Shown in pieces: positions 17,069 through 25,634 of a stretch of 64,000 nucleotides of DNA (position 1 is the first letter of the stretch; each line of letters begins with the position of its first letter). The stretch comes from Acidobacteria bacterium Ga0077553 (GTDB taxonomy: Bacteria; Acidobacteriota; Terriglobia; Bryobacterales; Bryobacteraceae), in the NCBI GenBank assembly GCA_001464575.1, contig LNFE01000265.1, forward strand, positions 32,637 to 96,636. The letters run 5' to 3'. Under the pieces are notes generated by a model that had not been told where the DNA came from, ran no database searches, and saw only the letters and a program-made list of their open reading frames with translations. The position numbers and the translations under genes are program-made.

Positions 17069-17875
17069 ATGGTCGAAGCACGCGAAGACAGTCCCGCGGG
17101 ATTGGACGCCAAGCAGCATCAGTTAATGGCTGACCTTGAAGTGGTCTTCCGCGAAGGGGTGGAGCCGCTTCTCGTTGCAGTAAGATCAGGAGACTGCGTT
17201 CGTATCACCGATACGCTCGAGGCTTTTGCATTGCAAGCCATGGACGCCGGGGCAGCAGCGTTTTGGATGTTATTGCGATTCGACGATGGGGCAGAAAAGT
17301 TCCGGGAAGCGTTACGGATTTTCATCGACTGCCGTCTTATGCCGGCCGTTCGGGAGGCGGGCCAGTCTCCAATCGAGTTTGACCGCAGGCTGTATGCTCG
17401 GACTCGCGGAGTCATCATTGCGATTGGCGCCAGGGAGGAGACCTGGAACGCAAGGGCGCGACGCGAATGGGCCAGGCGGGCAGATGCAACCGCCTTAGTA
17501 AAAACGGAAGGAGTGGAGTTGGGCTCCGAGGCGACGGTGGCGACCATAGGGGAGGCTCCGGCTGGCCGAGGCAGTTCACTGAGCGCCGAGTCATGTTCGG
17601 CAACTGCCACCAAAGCCACGGTCTCAATGATCGGTGAACCTTTGAAAGTGGAGCAGCTTCTCGATCGCGGCGATCGCCGGGGAGCTTACGAGGAGTGGAA
17701 GCGGGTCCAGGATGAGCGGGATTCCGGCCGGAAGATTGGTGATCTGATCAAGAAGTCGAAACGCGATGGCAGGGAGAAAGTCTATCGCGCCGAGTTCGAT
17801 AAATGGCTTGCCGGAGCCCTCCGCGAAGAGTCCGTAATGACCAAGCGGATTCGTGATTTCCTGCTCTCAGAGTAG
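17069..17875 (+). CDS. element protein of unknown function
   Basis: A 268-residue protein with a GAGGG five bases before the ATG. The N-terminal ~150 residues are predicted helical and compact (DLEVVFREGVEPLLVAVRSG, FDRRLYARTRG). The middle (about 160-205) is a low-complexity Ser/Ala/Thr linker. The C-terminal ~60 residues are highly charged (GRKIGDLIKKSKRDGREKVY), suggesting nucleic-acid or protein binding. It heads the rightward run toward the replication genes and is followed at once by 21-bp tandem repeats. No family is recognised. Confidence 0.55.
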   Translation: MVEAREDSPAGLDAKQHQLMADLEVVFREGVEPLLVAVRSGDCVRITDTLEAFALQAMDAGAAAFWMLLRFDDGAEKFREALRIFIDCRLMPAVREAGQSPIEFDRRLYARTRGVIIAIGAREETWNARARREWARRADATALVKTEGVELGSEATVATIGEAPAGRGSSLSAESCSATATKATVSMIGEPLKVEQLLDRGDRRGAYEEWKRVQDERDSGRKIGDLIKKSKRDGREKVYRAEFDKWLAGALREESVMTKRIRDFLLSE

Positions 17876-17890
17876 CGACCGCAATCGCAT

Positions 17891-17953
17891 TTTCCTGACT
17901 CGAAACCTGACTTTCCTGACTCGAAACCTGACTTTCCTCACTTGAAACCTGAC
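17891..17953. repeat. three tandem 21-bp repeats upstream of the excisionase-like gene
   Basis: Units at 17891-17911, 17912-17932 and 17933-17953 share the sequence TTTCCTGACTCGAAACCTGAC; the third differs at two positions. The 21-bp period, two helical turns, would place a bound protein on one face of the DNA. An inverted repeat GTCCC-N5-GGGAC follows at 17979-17993, and the next gene starts at 18006. This fits an operator or excisionase-binding array. There are no spacers, so it is not a CRISPR. Confidence 0.8.
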
Positions 17954-18005
17954 TTGTTAGGAGCCCCATACTGCCCTTGTCCCTACTTGGGACCGAGGCA
18001 AAACG

Positions 18006-18236
18006 ATGAATGTAGAAATGAATCCGGTGCCATCGCTTCACCGGCCAGAGTTCCGGAATGAACACCAGGTAGCCGACTACCTCAACCTCAACGTGTCGAC
18101 CATTCGGAAGTGGCGGCAAACGGGGAAGGGCCCCAGAGCATTGAAGTTCGGCGCCGCAGTCCGCTACCGACAGGCCGACGTTGACGAATGGCTCGCCACC
18201 CGGCCCGAGATCGGCGGCGAGGGAGCGGCCGCCTAA
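18006..18236 (+). CDS. excisionase/AlpA-like helix-turn-helix protein
   Basis: A 76-residue protein with a MerR/HTH_17-type winged helix: QVADYLNLNVSTIRKWRQTGKGP followed by FGAAVRYRQADVDEWLA. This is the pattern of excisionase-family and AlpA-type regulators of integrative elements, which bend DNA at att sites or activate element genes. GAGG lies eight bases before the ATG. Tandem 21-bp repeats lie immediately upstream and are candidate binding sites. Its stop overlaps the next ATG (TAATG). Confidence 0.8.
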   Translation: MNVEMNPVPSLHRPEFRNEHQVADYLNLNVSTIRKWRQTGKGPRALKFGAAVRYRQADVDEWLATRPEIGGEGAAA

Positions 18237-19009
18237 TGCCGACTCGAAACGGAAGGGCCACCGTGCCAAGCGGCCCCACTGCACCCACAGACTCCAACGT
18301 ATCTCGAGATTTGACCCGCCCGCAGCGCTTCGCCTCCGCGGCCGACTTCCTCGCTTCCCTTCCTCCCCACGACGGGCAACCGCGGCTCGCCACGGCGGCT
18401 ACGACCCATCTCCGAGCGATTCCTTCGCGATTCAGTCACCGCCCGGAGAGCGTCGACGAACTGCTGCGGGACTTCATGCTCTTCGCCGTCGGTCGAGCGC
18501 TCGCCCCCGGCTGTCCGAGCGGAGGTTTGCTTATCCTGGAGGGGCCAACCGGCCGGCTGCCGATGTTGATGTTGTGGGACCCAGGTTCGCTGGCGGGGTG
18601 TCGCCACCCCTTAACGGGAATTGGTTACTGGTGGAGGGACAGCGCGGAGGGTCCGCTCATGGCGTTTGGGTGCGGCCCGAACAATGCCTGGCTCGTGGGG
18701 CTCACTGATCTAGGGCAGGAAGTCAATACCGTGCCGATGTCATCATCCGCTGCGGCCTGGGGCTTTCTCAATCGAGCCCGCTGCGCGAAGTATGGTCCTG
18801 TGGGTTACTGCCTCTACTCGACGGCCGCTGCCATCCGGCGTGGCTGGACTGCTGAGATATTGAAACTCGATTGCGTGGCGTCGATATCCGTTCCGGATCC
18901 GGATCTGCGCCTGATCCGCGCGGACCGCGATCAGCTATGGGCCGAAGCTCTCCGCCTTTATTCGGAGGGGCGCCGCTGGCGGGAGTTTCCGGAGGACATT
19001 CATGGGTAA
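18236..19009 (+). CDS. unknown protein with a VirE-helicase-like C-terminal tail
   Basis: A 257-residue protein of unrecognised fold. It starts in a TAATG overlap with the HTH gene and ends 8 bases inside the primase/helicase gene, so it belongs to the replication operon. The centre has Trp/Gly-rich strings (MLMLWDPGSLAGC, GIGYWWRDS, SSSAAAWGFLNRAR). The last ~30 residues (IRADRDQLWAEALRLYSEGRRW) closely resemble residues of the downstream helicase (IAADREQIWAEAVALFKDGAKW), a segment typical of VirE-type helicase C-termini. It could be a replication partner, or carry a tail swapped from a related helicase. Confidence 0.6.
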   Translation: MPTRNGRATVPSGPTAPTDSNVSRDLTRPQRFASAADFLASLPPHDGQPRLATAATTHLRAIPSRFSHRPESVDELLRDFMLFAVGRALAPGCPSGGLLILEGPTGRLPMLMLWDPGSLAGCRHPLTGIGYWWRDSAEGPLMAFGCGPNNAWLVGLTDLGQEVNTVPMSSSAAAWGFLNRARCAKYGPVGYCLYSTAAAIRRGWTAEILKLDCVASISVPDPDLRLIRADRDQLWAEALRLYSEGRRWREFPEDIHG

Positions 19010-20999
19010 CTACCTCTCCGGCGCCGCGGTTCTATCGGGGTTCGATGAACTGATCGAAAAGCCTCTGACGGCAGAAGACTACCGCAGCTTGGCCGCCCGC
19101 TGGCTGCGTCCCGAGGATGCGGCCGCCGCTGGCCTGTATCGCGTGGACGGGCCGAGCGGGGGCTACTTGATGGGTTCGCCCCGCAAGAGCTTCCCTGGCG
19201 TCTGTATCCCGTATCGCGACCCGGTTACCGGGGACGTGGTGCTGCAGCGCATCCGCGTGGACGATGCCGCCCGGCCCGCCCAGATCGGGCTTGACGGCAA
19301 GCGGAAGGCGCCACCGAAGTATCAGGGGGCCATCGCATCGCGAAACCATGGATACTTCCCGCGTGGAGTGACAGCGGACCACATGGCCGCCGTCGAGATC
19401 CCCGTCGTCATCACCGAAGGCGAGTTCAAGACGTTGGCCCTATGGCGCCTCTCCAACCACGAGGCCGCCGCACCGCGGTTTCTACCCGTCGGTCTCTCGG
19501 GGGTTTGGAACTGGAAAGGCCGCATTGGCCGCCGGACGGCTTCTGACGGGACGCGAGAGGACGAGCACGGCGTCATTCCGGACCTTCGCCGGATCGGGTG
19601 GGAAGGCCGCCGAGTCGTGATCGCTTTCGATGCTGACCTGGCCACAAAGCCCCAGGTCGAGGCCGCCCGCCGAGCCCTATCTCGAGAGCTCCGCAACGCG
19701 GGGGCTATCGTCGCTGTACTCGAATGGCCGGCAGCCGAAGGCAAGGGTATCGACGACCGCCTCGTCACTGTGGGCCCGGAGAAGGTTCTGGCCGATTTCA
19801 ACGCTCTGGACTTCGACCGGACGACCGGCTGGAAGGCGAAGCTACGCCGGACGGACAAAGACAAGCCGAAGGCGTTCCTGCTCAATGTGGACATCGCCCT
19901 GCGCAACGCGCCCGAATGGGAAGGCGTGTTCGTGTTCAACGAGATCCGGCAACGCGTCTGCGTAGTCGAGCCACCGCCCATCGGTGGGCCGGTTCCCCGC
20001 GATTGGACCGATGCCGACGACACCGCCACGGCGATCTGGATGCAGACCCAGGGTATCGACGTGGGCCGCGATACAGTTGGGCCCGTGGTGCAAGCGCTGG
20101 CGAGAGAGAACAGCGTCAACCCGCTCGCGGATTGGCTCAACTCGCTGCGCTGGGACGGAACGCCACGAGTCGATGGCTGGCTGGTGGAATACTTCGGCGT
20201 CGAGCCATCGACCTACGCCGCCGCCGTCGGCCGCATGTGGCTGATAAGCTGCGTCGCCCGCGTCCTGAAGGCAGGACCGGTACAGGCTGACTTCATGTTG
20301 GTGCTCGAAGGCGATCAGGGGATCGGCAAGTCAACCGCGCTGCGGGCCTTGGCGGGTGATGAGTACTTTTCCGATGGAAGCATCGACCTGCACAACAAAG
20401 ACGCCCAGCTTCACGCGCTGCGCTACTGGATCCTCGAATGGGGCGAGCTCGACGCGCTGCGGAAGGCCGAGGTCACCAGTATCAAGGCGTTCATATCGCG
20501 CCAGACCGAGAGCTTCCGGCGCCCGTATGGGCATCACATCGAGGAGGTTCCCCGCCGATGCGTATTCGCCGGAACAACCAACCGCGGCGACTACCTGAAG
20601 GACGAAACAGGAAATAGAAGATTCTGGCCGGTTCGATGCACCCGCGCCGATGCTGCCCGGATCGCTGCCGACCGAGAGCAAATCTGGGCCGAAGCCGTGG
20701 CGCTGTTCAAAGACGGGGCGAAGTGGTGGCCGGACAATCCGAAGATCCTGGAGGCCATTGAAGCCGAGCAAGCCGAGCGCATGGAGGCTGACCCGTGGCT
20801 GCCAGATGTTGAGACATTCGTCGATCAAAAGCGGGAGGTCAGGGCGGAGGCAGTCCTCGCCCACCTGGGCATTGATCTTCCCCGGCGTGGCCAACCTGAG
20901 CGCAATCGGGTGGGCCGTTGCCTTCGGGCTCTCGGATTCAAGCCGACCTACACCCGAGAGATGGGCCGATGCTACGTGAGGCCGGAAACATGCTTGTAG
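19002..20999 (+). CDS. VirE-type primase/helicase (replication initiator of the element)
   Basis: A 665-residue protein. The N-terminal ~280 residues carry a TOPRIM-like DUF3854 region (VVITEGEFKTLAL, VVIAFDADLATKP, GKGIDDRLV), expected to act as or with a primase. From about 300 comes a virulence-associated-E/SF3-like ATPase: Walker A GDQGIGKS at 437-444 (Lys443), Walker B-like YWILEWGELDA, the sensor-like FAGTTNRGDYL, and the DETGNRRFWPV motif of the family. In satellites such as P4 and the PICIs, proteins of this type start replication of the excised element. Its stop codon lies within the first iteron of the adjacent putative origin. Confidence 0.88.
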   Translation: MGNYLSGAAVLSGFDELIEKPLTAEDYRSLAARWLRPEDAAAAGLYRVDGPSGGYLMGSPRKSFPGVCIPYRDPVTGDVVLQRIRVDDAARPAQIGLDGKRKAPPKYQGAIASRNHGYFPRGVTADHMAAVEIPVVITEGEFKTLALWRLSNHEAAAPRFLPVGLSGVWNWKGRIGRRTASDGTREDEHGVIPDLRRIGWEGRRVVIAFDADLATKPQVEAARRALSRELRNAGAIVAVLEWPAAEGKGIDDRLVTVGPEKVLADFNALDFDRTTGWKAKLRRTDKDKPKAFLLNVDIALRNAPEWEGVFVFNEIRQRVCVVEPPPIGGPVPRDWTDADDTATAIWMQTQGIDVGRDTVGPVVQALARENSVNPLADWLNSLRWDGTPRVDGWLVEYFGVEPSTYAAAVGRMWLISCVARVLKAGPVQADFMLVLEGDQGIGKSTALRALAGDEYFSDGSIDLHNKDAQLHALRYWILEWGELDALRKAEVTSIKAFISRQTESFRRPYGHHIEEVPRRCVFAGTTNRGDYLKDETGNRRFWPVRCTRADAARIAADREQIWAEAVALFKDGAKWWPDNPKILEAIEAEQAERMEADPWLPDVETFVDQKREVRAEAVLAHLGIDLPRRGQPERNRVGRCLRALGFKPTYTREMGRCYVRPETCL

Positions 21000-21193
21000 C
21001 GCGTTTCAACCGTTTTGTTGCGCGTTGTAGCGCGTTTTGTAGCGCGTTTAAGTCCAATCTCATCAACGCTGTAGCGCGTGTTGCGGGTTTATTTCCCAGA
21101 AAGATATATGTGTTTGAGCAATATGAAATAGGGAATACATATACGCGGGGGGGTTATATAGGAAAAGACGCGCTACACGCGCAACGCGCTACA
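20995..21193. other. putative replication origin: 12-bp iterons flanking an A+T-rich core
   Basis: The 12-mer TGTAGCGCGTTT occurs at 20995-21006, 21026-21037 and 21038-21049, with variants at 21016-21027 and 21070-21081. After an A+T-rich tract (about 21090-21165), inverted copies (AACGCGCTACA type) lie at 21166-21176 and 21182-21193. Iterons flanking an A+T-rich segment directly after a primase/helicase gene is the layout of P4- and SaPI-type origins. No protein frame here is convincing. Confidence 0.72.
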
Positions 21194-21317
21194 TCGCCCT
21201 ATGACCCATCGGCGGATCTCAAGAGTCGATCAGCTTCCGACATTGCGGCCGGAGATCCCGCCAGGTACCAGCAGCCTCAACGCCCCATCCGGGCGCTTTC
21301 AAGGACACGGAGTGATC

Positions 21318-21557
21318 ATGCGCGAAGACAATGAAAGGCCCGTCCGCATCCGAGACGCCGCATTCCTGGCCGGCTTGAATCCGGATACCGTCCGTCGCTG
21401 GGTTCGACAGGGACGAATCCGGGCATGGGGCCGATGGGGCTACACGTCAGTACTCGTCTCTGATCTACTGCCACCGATCGAGCGCAAGCCATCTCAAGGG
21501 GTGACCGAAAAGACCGTGCGAAAGGTCACGCCCGCGCCGGGCTCCGGGAAACCCTAA
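21318..21557 (+). CDS. MerR/excisionase-like helix-turn-helix protein
   Basis: A 79-residue protein with a MerR-type N-terminal HTH (RIRDAAFLAGLNPDTVRRWVRQGRIRAW, then GRWGYTSVLVSDLLPP) and a basic tail. ATG 21318 has GGAG five bases upstream and yields the standard fold; longer in-frame starts reach into the iterons. Lying between the origin and the integrase, it is a second candidate excisionase or a repressor of the integrase promoter. Its TAA stop overlaps the stop of the opposite-strand gene (CTAA). Confidence 0.72.
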   Translation: MREDNERPVRIRDAAFLAGLNPDTVRRWVRQGRIRAWGRWGYTSVLVSDLLPPIERKPSQGVTEKTVRKVTPAPGSGKP

Positions 21558-21739
21558 GGCTGCCCTTCCTTGCGCTTCTTCGCTGCGGCACTCCGCACCG
21601 CGGCTGAGGCGGCTGCAGCCTTCTTCGCCCGCTCTGACCGCTGCTCCGGGGTCATCGCCTCTGCGGCTCGCTTACCGCCGATCTTTCCGCCCCTTCGGCC
21701 CATCTCTCGCATGACCTGCTCGATGACATCCTTCCGCAT
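21554..21739 (-). CDS. small Ala/Lys/Gly-rich basic protein
   Basis: A 61-residue basic protein with GRRGGKIGGKRAAEAMTPEQRSERAKKAAAA-type composition. It has the widespread small-protein pattern of a GGKxGG loop followed by a MTPEERSERAKKAA helix, seen on many chromosomes and elements without known function; nucleic-acid binding is plausible. It is tail to tail with the HTH gene with stops overlapping by four bases, and is divergent from the integrase. Confidence 0.6.
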   Translation of the reverse strand: MRKDVIEQVMREMGRRGGKIGGKRAAEAMTPEQRSERAKKAAAASAAVRSAAAKKRKEGQP

Positions 21740-21781
21740 CCCTCTAAGCTAAAGCGGAAAAGCTGCCGATGCAACTGCGCT

Positions 21782-21816
21782 CAGCTTGACAGCTTGAGCG
21801 GTTAAGCTAATAATAC
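21782..21816 (+). promoter_or_regulatory. integrase promoter with overlapping palindromic operator
   Basis: A perfect -35 TTGACA lies at 21786-21791. An A+T-rich -10 follows at about 21808-21814 (TAATAA with a 16-base spacer). The spacer 21791-21808 is a near-perfect palindrome AGCTTGA-GCGG-TTAAGCT, and CAGCTTGA is directly repeated at 21782-21789 and 21790-21797. A repressor bound here would block RNA polymerase, so integrase expression is probably switched. The candidate binders are the nearby HTH proteins. Confidence 0.6.
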
Positions 21817-21853
21817 TTGTGTGCGACCCCTTATCGCACCGAAGGAGATTCGA

Positions 21854-23029
21854 ATGATTAGGAAAAGAGGCCTGCATTGGCACATGGACGTTTCCATCAA
21901 CGGGGTTCGCTATCGCGAGCCGTTGCGCACCACCGACAAGCGTGAGGCGAAAGAGGCGGAGAAGCGGCGCGTTTCCGAGATCCTCGCCGGCAAGGGTAGT
22001 TCGCTCGCTGGCCGGGAGTTTGCCCGCCTTCCCTTCACAACGGCGCTGGAACAATTGATGGAGGAACGAAAGCCACACGTCGCACCCAAGACCCAGGAAG
22101 TCGACAAGAACCGCTCGAAGCCGCTCTGCCGGTACTTCGGTGACCGTCCGCTCAATCGGATCACAGCCGCCGACATCTCGACGTTCCAGCGCAAGCGGTT
22201 GGCCGGCGAAGGCTTCGACGCAGCCGGGGGCGCCCGCACGATCAACATGGAGGTCACCCTTCTCCGAACTTTAATGCAGAAAGCAAAACTCTGGGGACGC
22301 TTGCGGGAAGACGTCAAGGCCCTGCCGGAGAGCTCGGCGCCGATCGGCCGCGCTCTCACGGCGGAGGAACTCCGGCATCTCTTCGCCGTCTCAGCCCAAA
22401 GCGAACGCTGGTTGGTCGTGCGTTGCGCCATGACGATTGCGTTGGCCACCGCCGGCCGCGGCGTCGAGTTGAAGGGTCTGCGCTGGCAGCATGTGGACCT
22501 GTTCTCTCGGATGCTCCGCTTTGAGCGCTCCAAGACGGCTGGCGGCCTCCGGACGATCCCGCTGACGGTAGACGCCATGCACGCTCTGACGGCGCTCCGT
22601 GCCCGCGCTGAGGCCTTTGGGGCGGTGGAGGACGAGCACTATATCTTCGCGGCCTGCGAGAACCTGCAGTTCGACCCGACGACGCCAATGAAGGGCTGGA
22701 GAACCGCTTGGCGTTCGCTGGTGGAGGAAGCAGCAACCCTCGCGGGCGATGCGGCCGAACGGGCCGGGGAGAACCGGGCGACCGCTGAGAAGCCCTTCCG
22801 TGGGCTCCGCTTTCACGACCTGCGTCACTGCTCAGTAACGATGCTGGCCGAAGCCGGCGTCTCGGATGCAACGCTCATGAGCATCAGCGGCCACCTCAGC
22901 CGGAAAATGCTGGAGCACTACAGCCACGTCCGCATCCAGGCGAAGCGGGAAGCGGTCACCCACCTGCCTTCCGGGCTGTTCCCGACGAGGTCGGAGAAGG
23001 AAGCCGAGCCGACTGGAAAAGCCCAATGA
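21854..23029 (+). CDS. int: tyrosine-type site-specific integrase
   Basis: A 391-residue tyrosine recombinase with an N-terminal arm-binding region (about 1-60), a core SAM-like domain (about 62-160) and a catalytic domain. The active-site set is complete: Arg202 (ATAGRGVELKGL), Lys227, His321-x-x-Arg324 (FHDLRH), His347 (SGHLSRKM) and Tyr356 (LEHYSHV). GAAGGAG precedes ATG 21854, which is preferred to the in-frame GTG 21821. The gene ends 76 bases from the 3' end of the intact tRNA-Pro gene, the standard place for an integrase that uses that tRNA as attB. Confidence 0.95.
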   Translation: MIRKRGLHWHMDVSINGVRYREPLRTTDKREAKEAEKRRVSEILAGKGSSLAGREFARLPFTTALEQLMEERKPHVAPKTQEVDKNRSKPLCRYFGDRPLNRITAADISTFQRKRLAGEGFDAAGGARTINMEVTLLRTLMQKAKLWGRLREDVKALPESSAPIGRALTAEELRHLFAVSAQSERWLVVRCAMTIALATAGRGVELKGLRWQHVDLFSRMLRFERSKTAGGLRTIPLTVDAMHALTALRARAEAFGAVEDEHYIFAACENLQFDPTTPMKGWRTAWRSLVEEAATLAGDAAERAGENRATAEKPFRGLRFHDLRHCSVTMLAEAGVSDATLMSISGHLSRKMLEHYSHVRIQAKREAVTHLPSGLFPTRSEKEAEPTGKAQ

Positions 23030-23060
23030 AACGGGGTTACGTCACAATCCACGTCACAAT
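23030..23060. repeat. putative integrase arm-type binding repeats (right)
   Basis: AACGGGGTTACGTCACAA at 23030-23047 is identical to 12844-12861, and a second ACGTCACAA follows at 23051-23059. The repeats begin directly after the integrase stop codon and lie about 45 bp from the right attachment site. Confidence 0.6.
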
Positions 23061-23105
23061 CGCTGATCGGCGAGAGCGGCATCAGCCGCAACTCGTTGAT
23101 TGCAA

Positions 23106-23183
<78 letters not shown>

Positions 23184-23206
23184 CAAACCTCTAGTTTAGC
23201 ACTCTC

Positions 23207-24007
23207 CTACCGGGCTCCCTCCACCCGCAGATACGTCGCCGCCGCGCGGTAGCGCACCTTCTCACTCTTGTCCCCAAACAATCCCGCTACCTTCCCCCTT
23301 CGCGAACCATCCCGCGACGCCGCCACCAACTGCAGACCCGCCGCCCGCACACTCCAATCCTCGTCCACAAACGACCGGTCAATCATCGAAGCACAATCCT
23401 TGCTCCGCTTTCTCGGGTCCTGACAAACTATCAACAACGCCGTCGCCCGCGCCGAAAAGGTCGCGTCCGCCAACATATGGCTCACCGCCGATACCCCCTG
23501 CCCCAAGCCCGGCACCGGCACAAAGACCAATCCCCGCTGCGCCACAAACAGAATCGCCGACTGCGGCGTCTTCAGCTTCCGCATCATGCCTCGCAACTCC
23601 TTCTTCACGAAGCTCGATTTCGCCTTCGCCTCCTCCGCGTAAATATCCTCCAGCAACTCCAGACCCGCCGGATCGCCAATCCGCCACAACGCCTGCGCGG
23701 CCGCATACGCCACCTCCGGCACCTCGTCCCCCAAGGCCGCCTTCAGCAACGGATAGCGGCGCCGGTCGCCGAGCTCCGCCACGGCGTCCAAAGCCGCCTG
23801 CCGGACGAGAACGTCCTTATCCTTCACGAGCGACGTCAACAGATCTGCTGCCGGGTCCTTGGCCGGCAGCAGACTCAATGCGACAGCGACCTCCCGGCGG
23901 CGGTCCGGGCCCTTCTCGACAAAGCCGTCGCGCAACACCTTTCTCGCCTGCTCAGCCGGTTGACCCCAGACCAAGCCAGCGGCCAATATCAATCCTAAAA
24001 GTCGCAT
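23207..24007 (-). CDS. secreted HEAT-repeat protein
   Basis: A 266-residue protein with a signal peptide ([16 protein letters not shown]) and HEAT/PBS-lyase-like helical repeats, for example [39 protein letters not shown] and [19 protein letters not shown]. These repeats form a curved protein-binding scaffold. There is no catalytic residue set. It is divergent from the sulfatase gene (35 bp between starts) and close to the tRNA. The binding partner is unknown. Confidence 0.8.
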   Translation of the reverse strand: MRLLGLILAAGLVWGQPAEQARKVLRDGFVEKGPDRRREVAVALSLLPAKDPAADLLTSLVKDKDVLVRQAALDAVAELGDRRRYPLLKAALGDEVPEVAYAAAQALWRIGDPAGLELLEDIYAEEAKAKSSFVKKELRGMMRKLKTPQSAILFVAQRGLVFVPVPGLGQGVSAVSHMLADATFSARATALLIVCQDPRKRSKDCASMIDRSFVDEDWSVRAAGLQLVAASRDGSRRGKVAGLFGDKSEKVRYRAAATYLRVEGAR

Positions 24008-24042
24008 GTTTCCCTCTCGTGCGGTCTGATAAACTCGGCCCC

Positions 24043-25634
24043 ATGCAGCGCCGCCAATTCCTTCGTCTCGCCTCCGCCACCGCCGCGCTCCCGGCCATGG
24101 CCGCCCCGGACCGACCGAACATTATTCTGATTATGGCCGACGACTTGGGATGGTCCGACATCGGCTGTTACGGCTCGGAGATCGCGACGCCAACCCTGGA
24201 CCGGTTGGCCGCCAACGGCATCCGCTTCACTCAGTTTTATAACACCGCCCTCCCCATCAGGCCGGCATCGGCCATATGATGAACGACTACGGCCTGCCCG
24301 GCTACCGTGGCGACCTGAACAAGAGTTCCGTCACCATCGCCGAGGTTCTCAAGTCCGCCGGCTACCAGACGGCGATGACTGGCAAGTGGCATGTGACGCC
24401 ACGGTCCCGCGCCGACAAAGGGAACTGGCCGCTGCAGCGTGGCTTCGACCGCTTCTTCGGCACTATCGACGGCGCGGGCAGCTTCTACGACCCCGCCACG
24501 TTGACGCGCCAGAACGAGACCATTGCGCCCGAGTCGAAGGATTTTTACTATACGGACGCCATCGGCGAAAACGCCGCGGCGTATATCGAAGAGTTCAGCG
24601 CGAAGCCGAGCCCCTTCTTCCTCTACATGCCCTTCACCGCGCCGCATTGGCCGTTGCATTGCCCGGAAGACACGGTGGCGAAGTACAAAGACACATACAA
24701 GGACGGCTGGGACGCACTGCGCGAAAAGCGGTTCGCCAAGCAGAAGAAGCTCGGCCTTGTGAAGACCAACTGGGAATTGACCCCGCGGGACAAGTCCGTT
24801 CCGGCGTGGGAAGACGCCCCGAATAAAGAGTGGGAAGCGCGTCGGATGGCCGTCTACGCGGGCATGATCGACCGGCTGGACCGGGCGATCGCGCGGGTGG
24901 TCCGCACGCTCGAACGGAAGAAGCTGCTCGAGAACACGCTGATCCTGTTTTTCGCCGACAACGGCGGGTGCGCCGAAGGCATGTCTGCACCGCCCCCGAA
25001 CCAGGACCCGAATTCGTCGATCAAGCCGACGAAGACCCGTGAAGGTTTACCCGTCCGCTACGGCAATACGCCGGACATTCTGCCGGGGCCGACGGACACC
25101 TACACAAGCTACGCGACGCCGTGGGCGAACACCTCGAATACGCCGTTCCGCATGTATAAGCACTGGGTGCACGAAGGCGGCATTTCGAGCCCGCTGGTGG
25201 CTCATTGGCCGGCGGTGATCAAGCGCCGCAATGCCATGTCGAGCGAACCCGGCCACCTGATCGACATCATGGCGACTTGCGTGGACGTGGCGAAGGCGAA
25301 GTATCCGGCGACCTGGAAGGGCGAACGGATTCAACCCATGGAGGGCAAGAGCCTGGACCCGGTCTTCCGGACGGGACGCCGGACGCCGCATGAAGCCATC
25401 TACTGGGAGCACGAAGGCAACCAAGCGATTCGCATGGGCCAATGGAAACTGGTGAAGGTCCACAAAGGCGAATGGGAGCTTTACGATATCGATGCTGACC
25501 GGACGGAGCTAAACAACTTGGCGACCGCGCAGCCGGAGCGCGTCAAGGCGATGTCCGCCAAATGGGAGGCCTGGGCCAAGCGAGCCAACGTCGCTCCGTG
25601 GCAGAGCTGGGCCCAGGCGAAGAAGAAGGGTTAA
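24043..25634 (+). pseudogene. sulfatase broken by a deletion that removes the formylglycine Cys motif
   Basis: The 5' part (24043-24279) encodes an export leader ([20 protein letters not shown]) and the sulfatase start [22 protein letters not shown] with metal-binding Asp33/Asp34, up to TQFYNTA. In intact relatives this is followed by about 15 residues containing the C-x-P-x-R motif, then a Tyr-Pro-His-Gln-like turn. Here only five bases (24250-24254) separate NTA from HQAGIGHMM, and the rest continues in another frame from 24255. About 40 bases appear lost. The remaining 450 residues are well preserved (MTGKWHV, FFADNGG, HEGGISSPLVAHWP). The 3' part alone, from ATG 24276, could be translated but would lack the catalytic centre. 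Confidence 0.85.

Noticed and set aside
17891..17953. Possible CRISPR array
   Set aside because: The repeats are directly adjacent without spacers and no cas gene is present in the window.
20918..21334. A 138-residue plus-strand frame across the iterons
   Set aside because: Its sequence is dictated by the iterons and A+T-rich tract, and it overlaps both real neighbours in other frames.
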